DNA of 64,000 nt. It comes from Lentisphaerae bacterium GWF2_57_35. GTDB lineage: Bacteria; Verrucomicrobiota; Kiritimatiellia; CAIQIC01; GWF2-57-35. Below are positions 44,668-51,625 of this stretch, piece by piece. Each line of letters begins with the position of its first letter. Position 1 is the stretch's first letter. The stretch covers positions 47,066-111,065 of the forward strand of contig MHBK01000032.1 in the NCBI GenBank assembly GCA_001804865.1, written 5' to 3'. The translations under genes were made by a program, and so were the position numbers. The notes below the pieces were generated by a model that was not told where the DNA came from, did not search any database, and saw nothing but the letters and a program-made list of their open reading frames with translations.

Positions 44668-45681
44668 ATGGTGAAATCAAATACAATCAGTTCTGAATAT
44701 GTTTATCCTTTTCGTTTCGAACCCGTCTACAAGGATTACATTTGGGGCGGGGATCGGATACCGAGGTATTTTCACCGGGATGTCCCGTCCGGCATCTATG
44801 CGGAATCCTGGGAGATAGCCGATCATCCGGACGGGATGAGCGTTGTAACCAACGGTTCCCTGGCGGGTCAGACCCTTCGCGACATCCTGAAGGCTCATGG
44901 TCCTCAAATCGTGGGTCCGGGTCGCGGTTACGGGCAATTTCCTTTATTGATCAAATTGATCGATTCGCGCGAACGGCTCAGCGTACAGGTTCATCCGGAC
45001 GACGAAACAGCCCGCCGGCTCGCGAGCGAGCCGAAAACGGAAATGTGGTATATGCTGGATCCCGAACCCGGCGCCCAGGTGTATGCCGGCTTGAAAAAGG
45101 GCGTGGGTCAAAGTCAATTCGAAGAAGCGCTGGCGGCGCAAAAACTCGAAGAATTGCTGGCGCCGGTGAAAGTTCGCCAGGGAGACGCCGTTTTCATTCC
45201 CGGTGGGCGCGTCCATGCGATCGATGCCGGATGCCTGCTGCTGGAGATCCAACAGAATTCGAACACCACCTATCGGGTGTATGACTGGGGCCGCGTTGGA
45301 GCCGACGGAAAGCCGCGCCCGCTGCATCTGCGCGAAGCCCTGGTTGCCACTCATTGGGAAGATTCTTTTCCGACCAAAGTGGAGCCGCGCCGTCTCGATT
45401 CGATCGGTTTGAATGCGCATTGGGAGATTCTCTCGACCGCTTACTTCCGGTTGGAGCGATTCGAGCTGAAGGAACCGCTGCCGCTTTCAACGGAATTGCG
45501 CCGGTTCAATGCGTTATTTGTGTCCCACGGTTCCGTCCGCATCGAATGGCAGGCGTCGTTCGAGGACCTGGCTTTTGGGTCCTCCTGCCTGGTCCCCGCC
45601 GCGCTGGGAAATTACCTGTTAACCCCGACTGCTCCCGCCGCGGAGATCCTGCGCATTACCGCGCCGGATCTGCCGGTTTAA
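44668..45681 (+). CDS. manA: Class I mannose-6-phosphate isomerase
   Basis: 337 residues, the shorter class I form. The zinc site is made by QVHPDDETA, the Glu in TEMWYML and the His in PGGRVHAIDAGCLLLEIQQN, with the N-terminal YKDYIWGG typical of the family. It interconverts mannose-6-phosphate and fructose-6-phosphate, linking glycolysis to GDP-mannose and surface glycans. GGGAAGA precedes the ATG. It is divergent from apgM, with a 94-base gap. Confidence 0.93.
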   Translation: MVKSNTISSEYVYPFRFEPVYKDYIWGGDRIPRYFHRDVPSGIYAESWEIADHPDGMSVVTNGSLAGQTLRDILKAHGPQIVGPGRGYGQFPLLIKLIDSRERLSVQVHPDDETARRLASEPKTEMWYMLDPEPGAQVYAGLKKGVGQSQFEEALAAQKLEELLAPVKVRQGDAVFIPGGRVHAIDAGCLLLEIQQNSNTTYRVYDWGRVGADGKPRPLHLREALVATHWEDSFPTKVEPRRLDSIGLNAHWEILSTAYFRLERFELKEPLPLSTELRRFNALFVSHGSVRIEWQASFEDLAFGSSCLVPAALGNYLLTPTAPAAEILRITAPDLPV

Positions 45682-45689
45682 GATGCTAA

Positions 45690-46011
45690 AGGTAGCCCGG
45701 CTTCTCCCTGCCCGCCTACAGAATTCAGTCCTTCACTTCCGTTATCTATACTTACAAATGATTGCTGCAAAGAATTGTATTTTGGAGGGTCGCGCTCCGT
45801 CGCGACCGAAAGAAGAAGGTTCCGACAGAGCGGAACCCTCCAACTCCGATTTTCGCCATTGCAAGCCGTACCGAAAGGGCCGCAGGTGGCTCTGGGAAAC
45901 ACCGGTAGGGACGCGACTCCGTTCGCGTCCGAAGAGGCAGTCCGCGAGGTCGCGGACCCTCCCCTCGCTGACAGGCTTTCTCCAGCGGGAGGGACGGCGG
46001 CCTCGCCGTCC
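45690..46011. repeat. Composite palindromic repeat cluster
   Basis: A gene-free region packed with hairpins. AGGTAGCCCGGCTTCTCCCT and following bases (45690-45715) match the arms of the inverted repeat at 49101. A nested element at 45782-45843 has an outer stem TTGGAGGGT/ACCCTCCAA enclosing two hairpins, GGTCGCG/CGCGACC and GGTTCCG/CGGAACC, each with a 6-base loop. Further stems are GGACGCGA/TCGCGTCC (45909-45930), GTCCGCGA/TCGCGGAC (45940-45957) and GGACGGCG/CGCCGTCC (45992-46011). Apparent ORFs here, with peptides such as LEGRAPSRPK and GRRGRRPSR, are taken as translations of the repeats. Confidence 0.88.
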
Positions 46012-46119
46012 ATGATCGCCAACGAGCGGCAAAAATGTGAACCGCTGCTCCGACGTTCAAGGCCTTGCCTCCAATGCTCCTCATGAGGTAGTCTTATCCG
46101 GAACGGAGGAAGATAATCG

Positions 46120-46206
46120 ATGAAATCCATGATGCATTGTTGGGGTCCCGTGTGGTTCTTGATCGCGCTCTGCATTCTCTGTCTTGCGGGCTGCGGACCC
46201 ATTTAG
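46120..46206 (+). CDS. Very small lipoprotein or leader peptide, 28 residues
   Basis: The frame starts with ATG at 46120, 10 bases after GGAGG (46105-46109), and stops with TAG at 46204-46206. The peptide is almost entirely a lipoprotein signal sequence: MKSM, a hydrophobic stretch VWFLIALCILCLAGC, then GPI. If cleaved at the lipobox Cys, the mature product would be only the tetrapeptide CGPI. It has four Cys in all. The methyltransferase start codon lies 17 bases downstream. It could be a genuine tiny lipoprotein, a precursor peptide, or a translation leader for the operon. Confidence 0.6.
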   Translation: MKSMMHCWGPVWFLIALCILCLAGCGPI

Positions 46207-46223
46207 CAACCGAAGTATTTCCT

Positions 46224-47102
46224 GTGAACGAAACGCTTCGAAAATATGTCGATTGTTTACGTTTGAACCTTCGGGTGATCTCGCTGGCTCTCTCTCGCAA
46301 GTGGATCGGACGGCAAGATTTCGAGGCCAGTTACGATCGATTGGCGCCGCACTACGATGGCGCCTGGCAGCATTTCCTTCGGCCTGTGACCGATCGTCTC
46401 CTTTCACAGATACCGCCTGAAGCGACAGGCCGTATCGTGGATTTAGGCTGCGGCACGGGATACGCCGCCTGGCAGTTGGCCAGCTTGTTCCCCCAATGCG
46501 CGATCACCGCCGTCGATTTGTCTTCGGGCATGCTTCAGATGGCAAAGACCAAGTTCGCCACAACCCCTGCAACGTTTGTTCATTTGGATATGCTTCAATA
46601 TCTGGCGGGGCAGGAGGAGCAGAGCGTTTCCTTGATCGTGTCCGCCTGGGCCATAGGCTATTCGCAACCGGCCGCCGTAATTCGCGAAGCCGCGCGCGTG
46701 TTAAAAAAGAACGGTCTTTTTGCTTTTGTGGTCAATTGTGCCGATACGCTCCAACCCATTTACCAGGCTTTTCGCAAGTGCATGGCCCGCTATCCGGAGA
46801 GCCTGGCCCGATTGGCGCTTCCGAATTTTCCCCGAAGCGGCTCATCGCTTCAGAAGATGCTTGTCCGTTCGAATTTTAAGACCGTCTGGGAACAGGAAGG
46901 ACGACATGGGATAACCCCGCCCATAGATTCCCAGGCGTCCATGCTTCCGTGGCTTCTTCAAACCGGCATTCTGGCGGGGTTCGAACACATGCTGCCGTTG
47001 CAGCATCCGGGGCCTGTGAACGCGTATTTTGAGCAACTGATGCGACAGAATAATGACCTCATCAGCCACCACTATCTGGCAGCGATCGTGCGGAAATTAT
47101 GA
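46224..47102 (+). CDS. Class I SAM-dependent methyltransferase
   Basis: 292 residues. After about 35 residues of helical N-terminus comes FEASYDRLAPHYDGAWQ, as in UbiE/BioC-type enzymes, then motif I VDLGCGTGYAAWQLA, motif II ITAVDLSSGML and the later ARVLKKNGLFAFVVN. The substrate is unknown. I start with GTG at 46224 (VNETLRKYV); the frame is open upstream to 46137 but that part overlaps the small lipoprotein frame. Its stop overlaps the next start (ATGA), so it is translationally coupled to the radical SAM gene. Confidence 0.82.
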   Translation: MNETLRKYVDCLRLNLRVISLALSRKWIGRQDFEASYDRLAPHYDGAWQHFLRPVTDRLLSQIPPEATGRIVDLGCGTGYAAWQLASLFPQCAITAVDLSSGMLQMAKTKFATTPATFVHLDMLQYLAGQEEQSVSLIVSAWAIGYSQPAAVIREAARVLKKNGLFAFVVNCADTLQPIYQAFRKCMARYPESLARLALPNFPRSGSSLQKMLVRSNFKTVWEQEGRHGITPPIDSQASMLPWLLQTGILAGFEHMLPLQHPGPVNAYFEQLMRQNNDLISHHYLAAIVRKL

Positions 47103-48397
47103 ATAAGCAATGGCTCACCTTGCTCCGCATCCTGCTTAATCCGCAGGTGACCGATGTGCCTCGTCGAGTCTTAAAGGAGCTGCGTAACCGAGGTATTCAA
47201 CGCATCCCCGATGCGGTCTATCGTGGTTTGGTTACGGGCGGAAGCAAACAAAGTGCTGTTGCATTTATTCGGAATTGGCTCGATGGAGAAGTCATTTCGC
47301 GGCATCGTGGACAGTGGGTGGTCAATTCGTTCATGCCTCCTTTCCCGGGCGTCGCGTTCAATCGCATGTTCGAAAATCTGCTGTCAGGACGGCATTTGAG
47401 TCCTGTCTCGGCGTATCTTGCGGTTACGAGTTCCTGTCCCTACGATTGCTGGCATTGCAGCTTGCACCATCGCAAGAAGGGCCACTTGCCGAAGGAGTCC
47501 TGGCTTTCCGCGATCCGGCAGCTTCACAATCTTGGCGTCAGCATCATTGGATTTACAGGCGGGGAGCCCTTGCTGCGAAAAGATTTGCCGGAATTGATCG
47601 CGGCAGCGAGTCAGGGAGGGGCGGCTACGGTCGTGTTCAGCTCCGGTTCGCTGTTGGATCAAGCCTCTGCCCAGGAGTTGAAGCAAGCGGGGCTTTGGTC
47701 TTTATGCGTCAGCCTGGATCACCCTAGCCCCGGCGAGTTTGGCCGCCTGCGGGGGGCTCCCGACGCTTACCAACATGCCGTTGCCTCTTTGGAACTGGCC
47801 CGTGCCAGCGGATTTTATACCATGATGTCGACCGTGGCCACCCGTCCGACGATTGAGCAGCAGCTCTACCTCGACCTCTATCGCCTGGCTCAGCAGCTCG
47901 GCGTTCATGAGTATCGGCTGATTGAACCCATGCCCTGCGGCAAGCTTACGGATGCCGGCCAGGATCTATTGCTAACGCCGGCTCATACTCATGCGCTAAG
48001 GGATTTTCATGTGACGATCAACCGTCGCCGGCGATTGCCGAAGGTTTGTGCCTTCAATCAAATCGAGAGTCCGGAGATCTTTGGCTGTGGGGCGGGGACG
48101 CAGCATCTGTTCATCGATTCGGCGGGCGAAGTCTGTCCCTGCGATTTTACGCCATTGAGCTTTGGCAATTTAGAAGCGGCGCCTTTGTCGGATATCTGGC
48201 GGCGCATGAATCTGGCCCTGGGCGATAACCCGCGTTGCCGCTGTTTTATTCAGCGATACCACTCGCTAATCTCGCGGCATGCCGAGCAGGGCTTTCCTCT
48301 CGCTCCGGAACTCAGCGAATCCATTTGTGCCGGAACCGAAAAAGAGCCCTTGCCGGGCTATTTTGCATTGGTAAACAACCAAGGGAGCAAGCGATGA
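47099..48397 (+). CDS. Radical SAM/SPASM domain protein
   Basis: 432 residues. About 105 N-terminal residues of unknown, mostly helical character come first. The radical SAM core has CPYDCWHCSLH (CxxxCxxC), then FTGGEPLLRKDL. A C-terminal SPASM region has CAFNQ...CGAGTQH, SAGEVCPCDF and CRCFIQ, able to bind auxiliary iron-sulfur clusters. SPASM enzymes often modify peptides or proteins, but others act on small molecules. It is joined by ATGA overlaps to both the methyltransferase before it and the membrane protein after it. Confidence 0.88.
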   Translation: MNKQWLTLLRILLNPQVTDVPRRVLKELRNRGIQRIPDAVYRGLVTGGSKQSAVAFIRNWLDGEVISRHRGQWVVNSFMPPFPGVAFNRMFENLLSGRHLSPVSAYLAVTSSCPYDCWHCSLHHRKKGHLPKESWLSAIRQLHNLGVSIIGFTGGEPLLRKDLPELIAAASQGGAATVVFSSGSLLDQASAQELKQAGLWSLCVSLDHPSPGEFGRLRGAPDAYQHAVASLELARASGFYTMMSTVATRPTIEQQLYLDLYRLAQQLGVHEYRLIEPMPCGKLTDAGQDLLLTPAHTHALRDFHVTINRRRRLPKVCAFNQIESPEIFGCGAGTQHLFIDSAGEVCPCDFTPLSFGNLEAAPLSDIWRRMNLALGDNPRCRCFIQRYHSLISRHAEQGFPLAPELSESICAGTEKEPLPGYFALVNNQGSKR

Positions 48398-49020
48398 ACA
48401 AAACAGGCGTAAGGAAATGTGCAGTTCGGTACGTGGGTTTGATTTTGCTTACGGGCTGGTTGGGCTTTCTCAGCGGGTTATTCTATCCGTCCATCATGGG
48501 GCTTCGCGGCGCCAGCCTCGGCGGTTCTTTATCCATGGGCATCATTCTCCTCGGCTTCCTCAGTCGAAGCAGGCTTGATGCGGATCAACGTCCAAAATGG
48601 GGGATCGTTATGCTGACGGCGCTTTTCTCCGCAGCCATAACCGCGTTTCTAATTCGAGTCATGGATGTCGATATAGATAATAAGCATTATGAATTTGGAC
48701 CTCCCCCATATCTTGTTCTCGAGTCTCCATTGTCCATCTTCGGCATCGCATGGGCCTATTCCTTGAGCTTGTATGTGATTTACATTTATCGGCGATCATC
48801 TTACCTGAGGGCTTTTCTCCTGGCCGGACTTGCCGGGTTGGCCTGCACCATTTTACGGGCGGCGCTGAGCCCTTCCTTTCGACCGGCTGAAGCCAGTATC
48901 ACGAGCCTTTTTTCCGGGATACCTTTTTGCTTGGCTTGGCTCGGGGCGGTCGCGCTCTTCGATCCGGCGTGGACGCGTAAACGTTGGCTGCGGTTGAGAG
49001 GTCTGACGCCGCAGCCGTAA
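48394..49020 (+). CDS. Polytopic membrane protein of unknown function
   Basis: 208 residues, not recognised. About six hydrophobic segments are seen near 10-30, 38-56, 68-88, 110-130, 138-156 and 170-187, with the motif FGPPPYLVLESPLS between the third and fourth. I start at ATG 48394, preceded by GGGAGCAAGCG and overlapping the SPASM gene stop by four bases. It is the last gene of the operon starting at 46120. Its stop codon lies at the boundary of a dispersed repeat (CCGTAAGG, then the Tn5-end-like sequence). Confidence 0.72.
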   Translation: MNKTGVRKCAVRYVGLILLTGWLGFLSGLFYPSIMGLRGASLGGSLSMGIILLGFLSRSRLDADQRPKWGIVMLTALFSAAITAFLIRVMDVDIDNKHYEFGPPPYLVLESPLSIFGIAWAYSLSLYVIYIYRRSSYLRAFLLAGLAGLACTILRAALSPSFRPAEASITSLFSGIPFCLAWLGAVALFDPAWTRKRWLRLRGLTPQP

Positions 49021-49023
49021 GGC

Positions 49024-49042
49024 CTGTCTTTTATACACAAAT
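49024..49042 (+). repeat. Tn5-end-like sequence, copy 1
   Basis: CTGTCTTTTATACACAAAT differs at only three of 19 positions from the outside end of Tn5/IS50 as I remember it. The first 16 bases are identical in copy 2 at 55958. Both copies are preceded by CCGTAAG(G)C. No transposase or opposite end was found in the window. Confidence 0.6.
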
Positions 49043-49100
49043 CGATGCCAGGGACTTCATCTGTAAGCATAGACAAGACAAGTGAAGATCTGGATTTTGT

Positions 49101-49243
49101 AGGTGGGCCGCGTTCTCCCTGCCCGCAACATGGCGTAGCCATGCCGGCGGGCGTAACGCGGCTTCAGGACCCGAAGAGCCCGTCTTCGCCCGCCTGCGCA
49201 TCGCTACGCGAAGCGTTGCGGGCAGGGAGAAGCCGGGCCACCT
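49101..49243. repeat. Long inverted repeat with inner hairpins
   Basis: Outer arms 49101-49129 and 49215-49243 pair at 26 of 29 positions (shared core TTCTCCCTGCCCGCAAC). Between them are smaller stems such as CATGGC/GCCATG and CGCTACGCG...AAGCG. The arm sequence recurs at 45690-45715 and, partly, at 63782-63800. It could be a degenerate mobile palindrome. Nothing coding was seen between 49021 and 49504. Confidence 0.8.
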
Positions 49244-49326
49244 GTTGTTTCTCCAGAATGCTTTCATTCGAAGGCCTTGCAGAAATGATCGCCGCAAAGA
49301 GTTGCAGCTTTACGAAGAATTGTATT

Positions 49327-49387
49327 TTGGAGGGTCGCGCTCCGTCGCGACCGAAAGAACAAGGTTCCGACATAGCGGAATTCTCCA
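49327..49387. repeat. Palindromic repeat copy (TTGGAGG family)
   Basis: This copy is nearly identical to 45782-45843 and shares GAATTGTA upstream as well. It has TTGGAGGGTCGCGCTCCGTC, then GCGACC and GGTTCCG, but the right outer arm is altered (TTCTCCA), so the outer stem is imperfect. It lies 110 bases from the parC stop. Confidence 0.82.
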
Positions 49388-49504
49388 GGAATCTTGTACC
49401 TTGGATGGCTCGAAGGTGTGCCGAATCCGTATTCGTCCGGGTGAAGCTGTTTTTGAAGGAAGGTCCGCGAGGACTCGGACCTTTCCATACGATGCAGCAA
49501 TCGA

Positions 49505-51625
49505 TTATACGAAATCCATATACGCTCCGCGGGGGGCCGTGGATTTGTCGTCCCAGTGGCGGGGTTTAGTGGTCGAAATGGTTTGGATTTTTTTGGTGGT
49601 CATCTGGAGGCCCTTGGTCTTGGCGCCGCGGACGGCCAGCTTGGCGGTGTGGAAAATCTGCTGGTGAATTTGCTGTCCCTTGCGTGGGGCGTAGCGAACG
49701 AAAATGTCCTCCGGTTGTTGGTCGGAGAAGAGCAGAACTTCCGCATTTTCGGCCGTGCAGAAGTATTCCTTGTTGAGAATGGTCCCGCCGAAGTTGAATT
49801 TCTTCATGTAGGTGATTTGTTCTTCGGCATAAACCACCGTCATGACTTTGTCGCGGTCGGATACGGCGCAATACATGACGTTGGTGTCGACAAACAATTT
49901 TTCGGGCGGCGGGATGACTTTGTAGCGCCCATTGCCCCAAACGAGAATCAACTTGTCGTAGGAAGAGCACTGGAACAGGGCTTCGCCCTCGACGTTGTAT
50001 CCGAGGTAGCCTTTCTCGCGGTCGTAGCTGATGGTCAATTCGCGCGCGGTCAGCTCTCGGACTTCGATGGCCTCGAAGGTGGTCATCTGGGTCCGGCGGG
50101 GATATTGCTCGCCATAGGTCTTCAGCAGATTTTTCAGATAGCGAATCGCGTAGGGGATCAGGCCGCCCAGATGTTTTTCAATCTGTTCCAACTCGACGAC
50201 GATTTGATCCATATCTTTGCGGTTTTTATTGATGTCGAACAGGGAGATGCGCTTGATCTGGACGGTGAGCAGCATTTCCACGTCGTCGTTGGTTACATCG
50301 CGGCGGAGCAAGTTGCGGTATTTGTTCACGCCCTGCAGAACGGCCTGCTGTACCTCGGGATAGGTTTTGCATTCCTCGATTTGTTTGTAAATGCGGTGTT
50401 CGACGAAAATCTGCACCAGCGTCTTCCGGTGCAGTTCTTCGAGCAGTTGCTTCTGCTTCAGCAAAAGTTCCTGCTTGAGAATCTGGACCAATCGCTCGGT
50501 GTTGTGCCGGAGGATGTCCTCGGCGTTCATCTCGACCGGACGATTGTTATGGATGACGATCACATGGCTTGAAATGGGCACTTCGCACTGCGTGAAGGCG
50601 TAGAGGGCGGCGATCGTGTTGTCGGCCTTTTCCTCGGGCAGGAGCTGGACTTCAATTTCCACTTTGCCGGCGGTAAAATCGTTGATGGCGCGGATCTTGA
50701 TCTTTTTCTTGCGGGCGGCGTCCTCAATGGACGCGATCAGCGATTCCGTGGTGGTTCCGAAGGGAATTTCATGGATGACCAGCGTCTGAGGGTCTTTTTT
50801 ATTAATCACGGCGCGCACGCGGATGCGTCCGTTGCCGCGATCGTATTCGGTGACGTCCATCAGGCCGCCCTGCGGAAAGTCCGGGAAGAGCTTGAAGGAT
50901 TTTTTATTCAGGATGGCAATCTGGGCTTCGATCAACTCGCAGAAATTGTGCGGCAGCACGCGGGTCGAAATGCCCACGGCAATGCCCTCGGCGCCGAGCA
51001 TGAGCAGGATCGGCAATTTGGCCGGGAGGGTGACGGGTTCTTTTTTGCGTCCGTCGTAGGTCGGCACGAATTTCGTCAGCTCGTCGTTGAAGATTTCCTT
51101 CCGGGCGAGATCGGTCAGACGGCATTCGATATAACGGGAGGCCGCCGCGGGGTCGCCGGTGAGGATATTGCCGAAGTTCCCCTGGCCTTCGATCATGTAC
51201 AGCTTATTGGTTAGCGTGACCAGGGCGTCGCCGATGGAGGCGTCGCCGTGGGGATGGAATTGCATGCAATAGCCGACGATATTGGCCACTTTGATGAACT
51301 TGCCGTCGTCGTTTTCATGGAGCGAAAACAGAATGCGCCGTTGGACCGGCTTCAACCCATCATCCAGGTCGGGGATGGCCCGGTCGCGAATCACATAGGA
51401 TGCGTACTGCAAGAAATTATCGTCGATCAGGCTCTTCAGCGGGCCTCTGACGGAAATGGCGGATATTGGAACGGTGTGATGCGGCGCCACAGGAGCCTCC
51501 ACTTGAATCGTTGGCTCGGGCAACTTCACTTCAGTCGCCGGTGTCGGGGTGTGGGGTTTGGCTTTTGTATTAGGACTCTTTAAATCCTCATCGCCGAAAA
51601 GAAATTCCTGACGGTCGTTGGTCAT
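49505..51625 (-). CDS. parC: DNA topoisomerase IV subunit A / ParC-type
   Basis: 706 residues. It carries the type IIA breakage-reunion core: YASYVIRDRAIPDLDDGLKP, GYCMQFHPHGDASIGDAL and the catalytic Tyr in AASRYIECRLT. A coiled-coil and a divergent C-terminal domain without an obvious GyrA box follow. With ParE it forms a heterotetramer that decatenates or relaxes DNA. Shorter than GyrA (~800-850) and close to the ParC form of Bacteroidetes and PVC bacteria. It overlaps parE by four bases. An acidic/Pro-rich stretch precedes the core. Confidence 0.92.
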   Translation of the reverse strand: MTNDRQEFLFGDEDLKSPNTKAKPHTPTPATEVKLPEPTIQVEAPVAPHHTVPISAISVRGPLKSLIDDNFLQYASYVIRDRAIPDLDDGLKPVQRRILFSLHENDDGKFIKVANIVGYCMQFHPHGDASIGDALVTLTNKLYMIEGQGNFGNILTGDPAAASRYIECRLTDLARKEIFNDELTKFVPTYDGRKKEPVTLPAKLPILLMLGAEGIAVGISTRVLPHNFCELIEAQIAILNKKSFKLFPDFPQGGLMDVTEYDRGNGRIRVRAVINKKDPQTLVIHEIPFGTTTESLIASIEDAARKKKIKIRAINDFTAGKVEIEVQLLPEEKADNTIAALYAFTQCEVPISSHVIVIHNNRPVEMNAEDILRHNTERLVQILKQELLLKQKQLLEELHRKTLVQIFVEHRIYKQIEECKTYPEVQQAVLQGVNKYRNLLRRDVTNDDVEMLLTVQIKRISLFDINKNRKDMDQIVVELEQIEKHLGGLIPYAIRYLKNLLKTYGEQYPRRTQMTTFEAIEVRELTARELTISYDREKGYLGYNVEGEALFQCSSYDKLILVWGNGRYKVIPPPEKLFVDTNVMYCAVSDRDKVMTVVYAEEQITYMKKFNFGGTILNKEYFCTAENAEVLLFSDQQPEDIFVRYAPRKGQQIHQQIFHTAKLAVRGAKTKGLQMTTKKIQTISTTKPRHWDDKSTAPRGAYMDFV

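Noticed and set aside
45683..46086. Overlapping ORFs of about 100 residues on both strands between manA and the small lipoprotein
   Set aside because: They translate palindromic repeats in several frames, have no ribosome sites, and repeat the same peptides seen at 27329 and 49164. They are repeat translations, not genes.
49045..49667. ORFs of 140-174 residues downstream of the membrane protein
   Set aside because: They cross the inverted repeat and the palindromic element and run into antisense parC; no coding signal of their own.
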